64,000 bases of DNA. It comes from an uncultured Pseudoteredinibacter sp. GTDB taxonomy: Bacteria; Pseudomonadota; Gammaproteobacteria; Pseudomonadales; Cellvibrionaceae. The stretch covers positions 1,054,001 to 1,118,000 of the forward strand of contig NZ_CANMYE010000001.1 of the NCBI RefSeq assembly GCF_947502065.1. Direction: 5' to 3'. The first letter of the stretch is position 1; every line of letters begins with the position of its first letter. Positions 1-9,647 of this stretch are shown here, piece after piece. A model generated the notes under the pieces. The model saw nothing but the letters and a program-made list of their open reading frames with translations, was not told where the DNA came from and did not search any database. Position numbers and translations under genes: made by a program.

Positions 1-2381
1 TCACTGCGAATTTTCTCTTTTCGAAAATAGAATATAAGTGCGATAAGCCCGATAGTGCTGAATAGATAAAAGGCCAGTGCCCATTGGCTTTTCCATAAAG
101 GCGCTTCTACTTGTATCGTGAGTTTGCTTTGTATGCTCGGTTCGTTGGGGTTGGATAGCAATAACTGATAATTTCCAGGTTTTAGGCCAGAATAGCGAAG
201 TAGTGGTTCTCTGGCTCCTATCCAATCTTTATCCCATCCTTCAAGTTTGTATTTGGCTGAAATTTTTTGTGCCAAAGGGGATTTGTCTGAATTACTAAAA
301 TAAACATCAAATGCATAGTCATCAGGTTTTAGTGTGAGGCCGCTCTCTAGATTATAAATTTTCTCTTTATGTCCGTGTTTTCCATAAACTTGAACATAGG
401 ATACTGATAATGGCTGGGTGAGGGCCTGAGCGTGCTGCTCGGCGTTCGATAAAACCGAAATTTCGCTTGGGTTAGCTAGAACTAGGCCGTGCAGTGAGTT
501 GGCTGTAACAAGTTTGAACCCGGATTTCTGTGGGAAGCCGCTGGCCCGATTTAATGAGCTTAGTGTTCCACTTTTTTCGTCGAACAAAAAAATCTGTCGT
601 TTATCGTCCCGATTTCGCCATACCTTGCCTTGATGGTAGCTAGTGTCATCACTGGTGCTCGAAAGTTTCATTTCCGTGCTGCTAACATTGGCTATTGTGT
701 AGCGGCCATCAGGCGATTTTTGAATCCGCGCTCTACTTATTCGGTCATTAATGGTAATGATGTCATCACCATCGAAAAAGTGCTTGCCCTCGTTGTTTTG
801 GGTTTCTATGGGCAGCGCGACTGATTTAAATGAATCAGAAATGGAGTCATAATGGTAAAAAGCTTTGTCGCCAATAAGCCAAATTCCATGCGCTTTGCTG
901 TACATTAGATGTGTGTTGTATAGCATTACTTTATTACTGATGGAGTAGTTTTTGCTTTGCTTTGTTGTGCTGTCGTAGGCAATTATTCCTCCCCTTACTT
1001 TTAGCCAGATAGTATCGCTAAAAGGTGCGGAAAATACCTGGTAGGCATATTGGTCGAGAACTTTTTCAAGGCTTCCATCAGCATTATTAAATCTATATAT
1101 GCCTTCAAAACTTGCCATCCATATATCGCCATTGGAGTCATGGCTGACGTTGAAGGTTGTGGCGGGAGCCGGTACCTTTACAATGCTTTTTTCGTCCAAG
1201 TTTACTTTTAGTAGGTACCCCAAATCAGTGATTAATAGAAAGTTGCTGGCATCAATTACATGGCTATCATAGATGTTGGGTTTTTTTGCATTTTCTAAGG
1301 GGTAGGGTATGCGTGTGATATCGTTTTCTATGGGAGACCATTGTTGGATACTGCCGCGAATAAATGCGATATCAATTTTTCCTCTTTTCGATAGCAGCAG
1401 TTTGGTGATAACAGTGTTTCTGGAGCGTTGCGGATTACTGTTTGCTGGTTGATTGACTTCAACAAGCTCCCTTTCTGGGGTGATTCTAAAGATATCGTTA
1501 CTATCACTGCTAGTCCAGATACGGTTCTGTTTGTCTTCAATAAGGGTATTGATGGCCGTTTTGCTTCGTGTAGAATCGTTTATTGTAAAGTCGTGCTTTA
1601 ACTTGTAACTATTATCGAGCTCTAAGTATCTATTTTGACAAATGATGGCTAGGTTTTGATTGTTTCGTTTTATGCTCGCGTAGCTGCTACTTTTGCAGGC
1701 TTGCATAGCTTGCTGAGCTTGCGGTTCGTCAATAAGATCGTCGACTGTGTAAAAAGCTTCTCTATTTGGGACAAAGCCAATGAGCCCTTGGTGGAAAGTA
1801 GATAGCCAAAGCACTCCTTGGCTGTCTTCGCTGATATTTTTAATGGCGTTTCCAAAGTGAATATCTTTGATATCTTTCGGTAAATAGTAGTTTTTGAATT
1901 CTTCGTTTTGAGCATTAAAGAGTGATAAACCAGCCTGGCTCGCTATCCATATTTGATTTTTTGAATCGGTAAATATTTGTCGAATGTGATTGCTAGCAAT
2001 GCTGTTGTTGCTCTTTTCGTTATGGCTGTAGTACTCATGTTCAAAGCTTTGCAGGTTCATTCTGTAGAGAGTTTCTCCGGTACTGAACCACAAGTACTTT
2101 TTTTCGAGTCCCAGAGTAATGGTTCTTTTGTTGTGGAGAATTTCGCCTTTCTGGGCGAAGAGCTTTATAGGTTTCACTCCATCATAGCGAAATAGGCCTT
2201 CATTGCTGGCAATCCAGTAATAGCCATTATCATCAATAATTATGTCATGGATACTGTCAGGAAAGTTCTTATCGCCCCAGCTATAAGTCGATAGTGCAAA
2301 CTCTTGATAGGTAATGGCAGGCAGTTGCTTGCTATACATCAAAAGTGCTGTGAATAATGAAATAAATAGAATGTGTCGCAT
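1..2381 (-). CDS. Two-component-type propeller sensor protein, partial (C-terminus beyond left edge)
   Basis: The minus-strand frame is open from an ATG at 2381 to the left edge, giving at least 793 residues. The N-terminus MRHILFISLFTALLMYSKQ is a signal peptide. Repeated blades follow with the pattern D..G..WIAS..GL, e.g. IIIDDNGYYWIASNEGLFRY, FTDSKNQIWIASQAGLSLF and ISEDSQGVLWLSTF, as in Reg_prop propellers. A Y_Y_Y-like domain follows (GWDKDWIGAREPLLRYSGLK, then PGNYQLLLSN). A hydrophobic helix (TIGLIALIFYF) ends at a basic stretch at the window edge. This is the architecture of periplasmic propeller sensors that pass a signal across the membrane to a GGDEF, histidine kinase or AraC-type output. 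The output domain lies outside the window, so the protein could be a diguanylate cyclase or a hybrid kinase. It is divergent from the MAPEG gene. Confidence 0.85.
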   Translation of the reverse strand, partial: MRHILFISLFTALLMYSKQLPAITYQEFALSTYSWGDKNFPDSIHDIIIDDNGYYWIASNEGLFRYDGVKPIKLFAQKGEILHNKRTITLGLEKKYLWFSTGETLYRMNLQSFEHEYYSHNEKSNNSIASNHIRQIFTDSKNQIWIASQAGLSLFNAQNEEFKNYYLPKDIKDIHFGNAIKNISEDSQGVLWLSTFHQGLIGFVPNREAFYTVDDLIDEPQAQQAMQACKSSSYASIKRNNQNLAIICQNRYLELDNSYKLKHDFTINDSTRSKTAINTLIEDKQNRIWTSSDSNDIFRITPERELVEVNQPANSNPQRSRNTVITKLLLSKRGKIDIAFIRGSIQQWSPIENDITRIPYPLENAKKPNIYDSHVIDASNFLLITDLGYLLKVNLDEKSIVKVPAPATTFNVSHDSNGDIWMASFEGIYRFNNADGSLEKVLDQYAYQVFSAPFSDTIWLKVRGGIIAYDSTTKQSKNYSISNKVMLYNTHLMYSKAHGIWLIGDKAFYHYDSISDSFKSVALPIETQNNEGKHFFDGDDIITINDRISRARIQKSPDGRYTIANVSSTEMKLSSTSDDTSYHQGKVWRNRDDKRQIFLFDEKSGTLSSLNRASGFPQKSGFKLVTANSLHGLVLANPSEISVLSNAEQHAQALTQPLSVSYVQVYGKHGHKEKIYNLESGLTLKPDDYAFDVYFSNSDKSPLAQKISAKYKLEGWDKDWIGAREPLLRYSGLKPGNYQLLLSNPNEPSIQSKLTIQVEAPLWKSQWALAFYLFSTIGLIALIFYFRKEKIRS

Positions 2382-2583
2382 TAAGCTCTTGGGAAGTTCC
2401 TTGTTTGTAATAAAGTCTAGCAAAGGCTAAAGAGCTGTCTTTATTTTGTGATGCGAACGGCAGTTTAGGTGGGGAGTTGTGCGTTAGATCACAATAAGTA
2501 ATTGATTGAGCGAAAGTTGCCGCTGTATCTTATTGCTTTAAAAATTTAGACTGTTTTAAATGAATTTTAACTGTGGAGCTAAT

Positions 2584-3015
2584 ATGACTGAGCAGGTGAA
2601 CAATAATATATTTTTTCCGCTATTGGCTATGCTTTGTCTTACTATGGCGGTGTGGTGTTTGCTGTTGTTTAGGCGTCTAGGGGCAGCTAGGGCTAATGGG
2701 ATTGGACCCTCGCGGCTTAGTACGCCCAAAAAAGTACAGGATCTACTGTCTGAGTACGCAATGACCCCAGCGTATAATCTGGCCAATTTGTTCGAGTTAC
2801 CCGTGCTATTTTATGTATTGTGTTTCTATTTGCATCTTAATGACATGGTTGATGGGCTGTTTGTGTTATTAGCTTGGGCATATTTTGGGTTGCGATTAAT
2901 TCATAGCATTATTCATTGTAGCTATAATGCCGTTATGCATCGATTTTTAGCTTACTTACTTTCATCTTGCGTACTTATTATTCTATTGCTTCGAACGCTT
3001 GTCTTGAGCTTTTAA
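2584..3015 (+). CDS. MAPEG family membrane protein
   Basis: A 143-residue protein with four hydrophobic helices. The central motif NLFELPVLFYVLC and the later RLIHSIIHCSYN are characteristic of the MAPEG superfamily (membrane-associated eicosanoid and glutathione metabolism proteins). In bacteria most members have no assigned substrate. I chose the ATG at 2584 because GGAG stands seven bases before it; an in-frame ATG at 2560 has no such site and would only add eight residues. The gene stands alone, divergent from the propeller sensor and convergent with the TonB receptor. Family assignment is good; function is unknown. Confidence 0.85.
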   Translation: MTEQVNNNIFFPLLAMLCLTMAVWCLLLFRRLGAARANGIGPSRLSTPKKVQDLLSEYAMTPAYNLANLFELPVLFYVLCFYLHLNDMVDGLFVLLAWAYFGLRLIHSIIHCSYNAVMHRFLAYLLSSCVLIILLLRTLVLSF

Positions 3016-3027
3016 AGGAGCAATAAA

Positions 3028-3050
3028 AAAGCCGGCATAAGCCGGCTTTA
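3028..3050. terminator. Bidirectional hairpin terminator between MAPEG gene and TonB receptor
   Basis: The arms AAAGCCGGC and GCCGGCTTT surround an ATAA loop. On the minus strand the stem is followed by TTTTTT, a strong intrinsic terminator for the TonB receptor; on the plus strand the T-run is only TTTA. It lies between the convergent genes. Confidence 0.85.
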
Positions 3051-3132
3051 GCGATACTTCAATATACACTTTCCTGTGTGAATTTCCTTGTTAGTAAGCG
3101 TCCTTGCTTAGTACAACATCCCTTTTATGTTC

Positions 3133-6100
3133 TTAGAACTTGTATTCAATACCTACCCATAGCTCCCAGTAAGATGGGCGAGCTACGCGGGTTTCACCGG
3201 CAGGTTTGATGAAGCTCTCATAAACGTATTGGCCATCATCGTTAATGCTAGCGTTAACAATTGGCTGGGAGCGTGGGAAGCTTGGCTCGTACAACACGCC
3301 CCAGTCATCATTTAGTAGGTTGCCAAGGTTGCGTACTGTCATATAAACCTTACCTTTATGATCTTCAGCAAATCCTGGGATTTCCTGGGTTACTTTAAGG
3401 TCAAATTTATTCCACCAGCTTCCATTTTCACTGTTACGCTCCATGATCTCGCCGCGCGCTAGGCCTTCAGAGTCAACCAAGTCGAAGAAGGCATCAGTGT
3501 CGAAACCGTCAGCGAAAACAACGTTAGGATCATCTACACCTGTTGGTACGTAAACCAAGTGGCGAGCGATAAAGCCTGTTGAATCGCCAAACATAAAGCC
3601 TCTTCTGAATGTATAGCTATATGGACGGCCTTCATTGGCGGTACCGAATAGATTGAAGCGAGTTTTCAAACCTTCAAACAATTCCATCTCGTAACCTAGC
3701 TTTAAGGTAAAGCGATGTGGAATAACGTAGTTTGAAGTCGCAACATCTGGCGCATTCGGGTTAGAGCTTGCGGCATTCACGTAGTTAGAGAAGGCAACAG
3801 AGCTAGTCATTGGGCTAACTTCGGTAGCGTCGGTGTAGGCGTAAGAGAACGAGTAGTCAAAGCCGTTGTCGAATTCTTTGCTTAATGCGAAAGAAACTAC
3901 AGTACTTTCACCAGAATCGCCTTTAACGTTGGTTAACAAGAAGTCCTGGCTGCGGCCATTCACAGAGCCATAAATTGGACGACCGTCTGGAGCGGTACCA
4001 ACCGTTTCGCGAGTAGCGTCAATGATAATGGCAGAGTCTTTGTTCTCAGAGTACAAGAAATCAGCCTGGAACAAGTGACCGTCGTCAAACTCGTAGCTAC
4101 CACCCAAGGCATACTTGATTGAGTGTGGAATCTCGAAGTTAGGATCCATGATGTTAAGACCACCATTGAAACCTTCGCCATTGGCAACAGCGTCAATTAG
4201 GTGCTGGGGCACATCTTTAATCGGTGAGCCACCATTGGCATATTCGTAATCAAACAAGGAGCCGCGGCTGCGATCTTGGATTTGCAGTACGCGAACGCCG
4301 TCGTTTGAGTAGTTGTTAGAAAGCCATACGTTCGGGTTGCCACCTGAGTATACGCCAACACCACCGTGGATCTCTAGCTGGCCATTTACATTCCACTCAA
4401 AACCAACACGAGGCTGGAACAAATCTTTGCCATCCATGTTTTGAGCATTGCTGAAGCCGTAGTTTTCTTCAACAACAGGGTTTACAGCAGGAAGGTCGTC
4501 ACTTTCGTACCAGTCGTATCGTGCACCAACGACCAAGGTAACATCAGCGCTGCTGAATGAGTACTCATCTTGTAGGTAAACGGTATTAATATCGTAACCA
4601 AACTCGGCTGCGCCATCAGCTGGGATATTGGTACCACCGGCGTTACCGTAATAGATACGGGCAGGAGTACCAGCTTCGAAGTCATCAATACTATCAAAGC
4701 GGAATTCACCTTGGGAGTGCTGAATGAACAGGTTGAATACATCAAACTCTTCACGTTCATAACCAAACGTGAAGTTGTGGTCATTATAGGTGTACTCACC
4801 AGCAATCTTATAAGACATGGTCTCATAACTTAGCTTGTTAGATTGGCGCGAGTCATCACCACCTAAATAAACAGTTGCTTCGGCACCATCGTTGAATGTG
4901 TCAATTTGAACTTCACCAAAGCCGGCAGTGTCCAGAGAATTTTGACGGTTGTCTAAATCCAAGTAGCCAATGCGAATCTCGGTACTGAAGTTGTCGCTCC
5001 AGTCAGAGTTTAACTGACCAATGTATGAATTTAGCTCGGCGCCGCGCTCATAATAGTGGTTAGTAAATTCATATTCGTTCGAATCACCATCGGACTGGGA
5101 GATATTGAAACCGTCGTTATAGTTGTAGGTCAGTGCCGCACGATGATCTTCGTTAATGTTCCAGTCAACTTTAACCAAAAGCTTTTCATCTTCGTTTGGC
5201 AAAGAAGAGGTTGGGGCACCTGGGTCGTAGTTATATACATCTCTGGCAATTTGTACGATACGGTCAGCATCGGCTTGACTTAAACCTTGTACCTCAACAG
5301 CGGCACCAGAACCGGCTGGGCCACGGTTAAATAGGTTATTGCCTTCTTGTTTCTCGTAAGCGGCAAAGAAGAACAGTTTGTCTTCGATTAGCGGGCCACC
5401 TACGGTAAAGCCGAAACGCTTGGTGTCGAAGCTACCACGATCAATGTTATCGCCTTCCAAGCTGTCGCCAGACATGGAGTCGTTATTGAATTCGTAGAAT
5501 ACGCCACCGTGGAATTCGTTATCACCGGACTTGGTAACGGCGTTGATGTTACAAGCACTGAACTGGCCGTATTGAACATCAAATGGCGCTAATTCAATCG
5601 AGGTCTGATTGATTGCGCGGAATGGGAATGGCATACGCTCAGTGGGGTAGCCATTGCTGTTTAGACCGAAGTTGTCGTTTAGACGAACACCGTCAACAGT
5701 TAAAGAGTTAAAGCGTGGGTTCGCACCGGCACACTGAATAGAGTCAGAGAAGGCTTCATCGATATAAACGCGAGGATCCTGCTTAATCAGATCTTTAATG
5801 TCTGAGTTAAAGGTAGGCGCGTTTTCTAAATCAACGATATCGAAAGAGCGGCTAACGCCCATCGCAGTATTGGCCAATTGAGTGGCGGTTACTACAACCT
5901 CTTCGAGGTTAGAAGAAGGGTTTAGCTGGGTAGTGATTGGGTAGCTACCACCTAGCTGCAAGAATACGTCGTCAACAACAGTGCTGTTACCGTTTTTGCT
6001 GATGGTTACCTTGTATGGACCACCTACGGCTAGACCTTTTGCTACAAAACGACCGGAATCGTTAGTTTGCATAGTTGTTGTACGATTGGTCTTTAAGTTA

Positions 6101-6261
6101 ACAATGGTCACGGAAGCCGCGGTAGACGGGTTGCCTTGTGGGCCGAAAACCTGACCGCGGATAGCCGATGTGGTTTCTTGTGCCTGAACGCCTGTGCTTA
6201 GGCCAATTGCTAGGCCAACCGCAGCAGCTAATAGTGACTTCTTCTGGTTGATACCAACCAT
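3133..6261 (-). CDS. Oar-like TonB-dependent receptor with N-terminal carboxypeptidase-regulatory domain
   Basis: 1042 residues. Signal peptide with cleavage near GVQA/QETT. Residues about 30-115 form a carboxypeptidase-regulatory-like beta sandwich (AIRGQVFGPQGNPS...), followed by NLEEVVVTATQ at the start of the plug. The plug contains SLTVDGVRLNDNFG and two cysteines (SIQCAGANPRF and QFSACNINAVTKSG) and is followed by a long outer-membrane beta barrel ending in a C-terminal aromatic (YWELWVGIEYKF). This is the Oar/OmpA-related branch of TonB receptors; in Myxococcus Oar takes part in protease secretion, but most members have no known ligand. A GGGGGA site precedes the ATG. There is no neighbouring substrate-specific gene, so the ligand cannot be inferred. 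Confidence 0.9.
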   Translation of the reverse strand: MVGINQKKSLLAAAVGLAIGLSTGVQAQETTSAIRGQVFGPQGNPSTAASVTIVNLKTNRTTTMQTNDSGRFVAKGLAVGGPYKVTISKNGNSTVVDDVFLQLGGSYPITTQLNPSSNLEEVVVTATQLANTAMGVSRSFDIVDLENAPTFNSDIKDLIKQDPRVYIDEAFSDSIQCAGANPRFNSLTVDGVRLNDNFGLNSNGYPTERMPFPFRAINQTSIELAPFDVQYGQFSACNINAVTKSGDNEFHGGVFYEFNNDSMSGDSLEGDNIDRGSFDTKRFGFTVGGPLIEDKLFFFAAYEKQEGNNLFNRGPAGSGAAVEVQGLSQADADRIVQIARDVYNYDPGAPTSSLPNEDEKLLVKVDWNINEDHRAALTYNYNDGFNISQSDGDSNEYEFTNHYYERGAELNSYIGQLNSDWSDNFSTEIRIGYLDLDNRQNSLDTAGFGEVQIDTFNDGAEATVYLGGDDSRQSNKLSYETMSYKIAGEYTYNDHNFTFGYEREEFDVFNLFIQHSQGEFRFDSIDDFEAGTPARIYYGNAGGTNIPADGAAEFGYDINTVYLQDEYSFSSADVTLVVGARYDWYESDDLPAVNPVVEENYGFSNAQNMDGKDLFQPRVGFEWNVNGQLEIHGGVGVYSGGNPNVWLSNNYSNDGVRVLQIQDRSRGSLFDYEYANGGSPIKDVPQHLIDAVANGEGFNGGLNIMDPNFEIPHSIKYALGGSYEFDDGHLFQADFLYSENKDSAIIIDATRETVGTAPDGRPIYGSVNGRSQDFLLTNVKGDSGESTVVSFALSKEFDNGFDYSFSYAYTDATEVSPMTSSVAFSNYVNAASSNPNAPDVATSNYVIPHRFTLKLGYEMELFEGLKTRFNLFGTANEGRPYSYTFRRGFMFGDSTGFIARHLVYVPTGVDDPNVVFADGFDTDAFFDLVDSEGLARGEIMERNSENGSWWNKFDLKVTQEIPGFAEDHKGKVYMTVRNLGNLLNDDWGVLYEPSFPRSQPIVNASINDDGQYVYESFIKPAGETRVARPSYWELWVGIEYKF

Positions 6262-6394
6262 AAATCCCCCTAGTGATTGAGTAAAACTTGGATTTAAATT
6301 TTCTAACTCTACGAAACTTTTTGGCCGGACAGGGGTCAGGCCAGACTAATCGCGGCGATTATACGGAGGATATGATGACAATGAAATGACGCAT

Positions 6395-7810
6395 TTATTT
6401 CAGTTTTGTTTCACTGTTATATTGGTCACCGATGGTGGGTTTTTTGGCCATATTTTGACGGCTAATATGCTCTAATCGCCAGAGCAATAGGGCGGCGGCG
6501 ATGCTGAGCGAGATCAGCAGTGAAATCCAAAAGCCTTTGGGGCCAGATGCGGGCATTATCACATCAGTAAGGCCTAATGTATAGCCTAGGGGAAGCCCGA
6601 TGCCCCAATAGGCAAACAGGGTGATATACATGGTCACTTGGGTATCTTTATAGCCGCGTAGTGCGCCTGCTGCAGCGACTTGTAGAGCATCTGATACTTG
6701 GTAGGCTGCTGCAAAGAGCAGCAGCCCGGTGGCAAGCTCACGAATCTCGATATCCTCGCTATATACCCCTGTAATAGGCCATGCAAAAAAGTAGATAATA
6801 GCGGCATTGCTTATGGCGATGCTACTCGCCAAAACCAGTGCTTGCCGCCAGGTGCGCTGTGCTGCCTTTTTATTACCTGCTCCTAGACGCTGTCCCACCT
6901 GAACGGTGATGGCGATGCTCACGCTAAGGGGCAGCATAAAAGTTAATGCTGATACATTCATAGAGATTTGGTGCCCAGCGATAACGGTGGCGCCCAGTGA
7001 TCCAATTAAAAGCGCGATAATAGAAAAAATAATAACTTCGGCAAAAACTGCGGCTGCTATGGGTAAGCCAAGAGCCAGTATCTGCCAGCTCCCTTGGCGT
7101 TCTAGCCAGCTAAAACCATTTTCAAAAAGTTTAAGTTCCCGAAATTCATGTGCTTTTAAAAAGTAGGCGGCCAAGGCCAGTGCATTGAGCCACATAACGC
7201 TTGCAGTAGCCCAGCCGCAGCCAGCGCCACCCATTGCGGGCAGACCAAAGTAACCATGGATAAATACAATGTTTAAAGGAATATTGGCAAAGAAAGCTAA
7301 CAGATTGATCTGCATGACCGGTTTGCTGTGGCCGGTTCCCTCACTGCTAGCACGCAGTACTTGGTAGATAGCGGCAGCCGGTAAGCCAAATATCATGGCT
7401 TTTAAGTAGTCGATAACAACGGGGTGAACAACAGGGTCGATGTTCATAAACTCAAGCAAAAGTGTTGCTTGGCTAATCAGTGCAGAAGCGCACAGCCCAA
7501 GAATTAAGCCTAACCATAAACTTTGGTGGATATGAGATTTTGCTTGGCTGATGTCACTTGCGCCCCAAGCGTGGGCAACCAAGCTAGAAGTGGCGCTAAA
7601 AAGCCCCACCATAAACATCAAAACTGGTAGCCACAAGCTAAAAGCAACCGCAACACCGGCTAAATCAACGGAGCTTACTCGTCCGGCCATAATGGTATCC
7701 ACCACCCCCATGCCGGAAATGGCAAGTTGGGAAATTAGGATTGGCCAAGCGAGTTTGACCAGCTCGGGGAGCTGGTCAAATCGGGATGATTTATTGCTGG
7801 TGTTGCTCAT
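6395..7810 (-). CDS. norM: MATE family multidrug efflux transporter (NorM-like)
   Basis: 471 residues with twelve hydrophobic segments in two related halves. The first helix region PILISQLAISGMGVVDTIMAGR and the later PIAAAVFAEV and VGQRLGAG are typical of the NorM branch of MATE exporters, which use a Na+ or H+ gradient to expel cationic drugs at the inner membrane. The C-terminal tail is short and polar. The gene is followed by 133 bases and then the TonB receptor on the same strand, which has its own strong ribosome-binding site, so co-transcription is uncertain. The subfamily name is by resemblance; substrates are not predictable. Confidence 0.85.
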   Translation of the reverse strand: MSNTSNKSSRFDQLPELVKLAWPILISQLAISGMGVVDTIMAGRVSSVDLAGVAVAFSLWLPVLMFMVGLFSATSSLVAHAWGASDISQAKSHIHQSLWLGLILGLCASALISQATLLLEFMNIDPVVHPVVIDYLKAMIFGLPAAAIYQVLRASSEGTGHSKPVMQINLLAFFANIPLNIVFIHGYFGLPAMGGAGCGWATASVMWLNALALAAYFLKAHEFRELKLFENGFSWLERQGSWQILALGLPIAAAVFAEVIIFSIIALLIGSLGATVIAGHQISMNVSALTFMLPLSVSIAITVQVGQRLGAGNKKAAQRTWRQALVLASSIAISNAAIIYFFAWPITGVYSEDIEIRELATGLLLFAAAYQVSDALQVAAAGALRGYKDTQVTMYITLFAYWGIGLPLGYTLGLTDVIMPASGPKGFWISLLISLSIAAALLLWRLEHISRQNMAKKPTIGDQYNSETKLK

Positions 7811-7862
7811 AGTACTAGCTAAAAATAAGTGAGCTGCCTTGTACTACAAGTAGTGTAGGCGG

Positions 7863-9647
7863 CTAGTCATCGTTTCTGTTGCGTTGGGGTTTGCCCTTAC
7901 GTTTGTCGGGCTGTGCTCCGCGATGAGGTTTTTTCTTGGCACTGCGACGCTTGCGCTCACCGCCTTCTGCCTGCTGATCACCATCTTCATTAATGCTAAA
8001 ATTGCTGACCTGCTGGCGAATGCGCATTTTTTTCAGGTGGTGGAAAATTTCTTTTGGCATGCCTTCTGGTAAATCTACGGTACTGTAGTCGTCATGCAAA
8101 TTGATGCGCCCAATGTACTCGCTGTCGATACCGGCCTCATTAGCAATAGCGCCAACAATATCACCAGGTCGAACGCCATGTTCGCGACCTACGTCAAGGC
8201 GATAGTTAACCCAGTTTACATCGCTGAGGTCCTCGCTGTTGCCGCGAGATCTTTTACGCTCTTTGCGATCTCTTGGCTCTCTGTTGTCACGAGATTCACG
8301 ACTTTCTCGCGGCTCGCGGCGGGGCTTCTCTTCGGGTAATTGCAGTGGGCGATCTTTCTGCGCCATAAACGCAAGCGCTGCTGCGATTTCGCTGCCGGAC
8401 TTTTCAAATTGGTCGCTGCATTCGCTGACTAATTGCTGAAAGAAGTCCAAAGTTTCATTTTCTAAGACAGATTGTATTTGCTCTTTAAACTGGTCGATTC
8501 GTTGCTGGGATATCTCCGCAGAGCTAGGTAGGCGATGCTTATCAATTTTTTGGCCAATAGCGCGCTCAATGGTGCGCAGCATGCGAGTTTCTTTGGCAGT
8601 AATAAACAGCACAGCTTTACCACTGCGCCCGGCGCGGCCAGTGCGACCGATGCGGTGTACATAAGCTTCACTATCGTAAGGAATATCATAGTTGATAACG
8701 TGACTTACCGTGGCTACATCAATACCGCGTGCTGCAACATCGGTGGCAACGATGATGTCTAGTTTTTGCTGCTTTAAGCGGTTAATCGCACGCTCACGCA
8801 ACTGTTGGCTCATGTCACCATTTAGGGCGGCGCTGGCATAGCCGCGAGCTTCAAGTTTTTCGGCAACTTCTGCGGTGGCGTTTTTGGTGCGCACAAAAAT
8901 AATTACACCAGTAAAAGGCTCGACTTCAAGTAGGCGGGTTAAGGTCTCGAGTTTTTCATGACCTCGAACCTGCATATAGGATTGCTCAATGCGCTCTACC
9001 GTTGCCGTTTCGGCCTTAATTTTTACCGTAATCGGGTTGTTTAAGTACTGCTCGGTTACGCGTTGGATTTCTTTTGGCATGGTGGCCGAAAAGAGTGCAA
9101 CTTGCTTTTCTTCTGGGCAATTATCCAAAATCCAGTTTACGTCATCGATAAAGCCCATGCGAAGCATCTCATCAGCCTCATCCAGCACAAGGGCCTTCAA
9201 GTTTCCTAGCTTCAAGGTTCCGCGACGCATATGGTCCATTACGCGACCGGGCGTACCCACTACTACCTGTGCGCCACGCTTTAATTGGCGTAGCTGGCTG
9301 CCGTAATCTTGCCCGCCATAAATAGGCAGTACATGAAAGCCTTTTAGGTTTTCAGCATAGCGGCTGCAAGCTTCGGCAACTTGAATGGCCAGCTCACGGG
9401 TCGGCGCCAATATCAGTAATTGCGGGTGCTTTGTTTTAACGTCGAGTTTGCTTAGCAAAGGTAGTGCAAAAGCGGCCGTCTTACCGGTGCCGGTTTGCGC
9501 CATACCTAAAATATCGCGGCCTTCAAGTAGAGGCGGGATACTGGCGGCTTGGATGGGTGAGGCTTGTTCATAGCCAACTTTAGCGACGGCTTTAACAATA
9601 GCATCGGGTAGGCCTAATTCAGCAAAGCTGATAGCTTGATCGGTCAT
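7863..9647 (-). CDS. deaD: Cold-shock DEAD-box RNA helicase DeaD/CsdA
   Basis: 594 residues from the ATG at 9647, which is preceded by GGAAAC. Helicase core: Q motif (GYEQASPIQAASIP), Walker A AQTGTGKTAAF, motif II VLDEADEML, motif III FSATMP and motif VI HRIGRTGRAGR. Next comes an Arg-rich linker (REPRESRESRDNREPRDRKE), then an RNA-binding domain of the DbpA/CsdA type (NYRLDVGREHGVRPGDIVGA) and a strongly basic tail. It unwinds structured RNA in ribosome assembly and mRNA decay at low temperature. The frame stays open upstream to 9782, but that extension has no family resemblance and runs through a leader hairpin, so I reject it as coding. Confidence 0.95.
   Translation of the reverse strand: MTDQAISFAELGLPDAIVKAVAKVGYEQASPIQAASIPPLLEGRDILGMAQTGTGKTAAFALPLLSKLDVKTKHPQLLILAPTRELAIQVAEACSRYAENLKGFHVLPIYGGQDYGSQLRQLKRGAQVVVGTPGRVMDHMRRGTLKLGNLKALVLDEADEMLRMGFIDDVNWILDNCPEEKQVALFSATMPKEIQRVTEQYLNNPITVKIKAETATVERIEQSYMQVRGHEKLETLTRLLEVEPFTGVIIFVRTKNATAEVAEKLEARGYASAALNGDMSQQLRERAINRLKQQKLDIIVATDVAARGIDVATVSHVINYDIPYDSEAYVHRIGRTGRAGRSGKAVLFITAKETRMLRTIERAIGQKIDKHRLPSSAEISQQRIDQFKEQIQSVLENETLDFFQQLVSECSDQFEKSGSEIAAALAFMAQKDRPLQLPEEKPRREPRESRESRDNREPRDRKERKRSRGNSEDLSDVNWVNYRLDVGREHGVRPGDIVGAIANEAGIDSEYIGRINLHDDYSTVDLPEGMPKEIFHHLKKMRIRQQVSNFSINEDGDQQAEGGERKRRSAKKKPHRGAQPDKRKGKPQRNRNDD

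Noticed and set aside
4482..4826. 114-residue open frame inside the TonB receptor gene
   Set aside because: A second frame on the same strand with low-complexity composition; the receptor frame is clearly the coding one.
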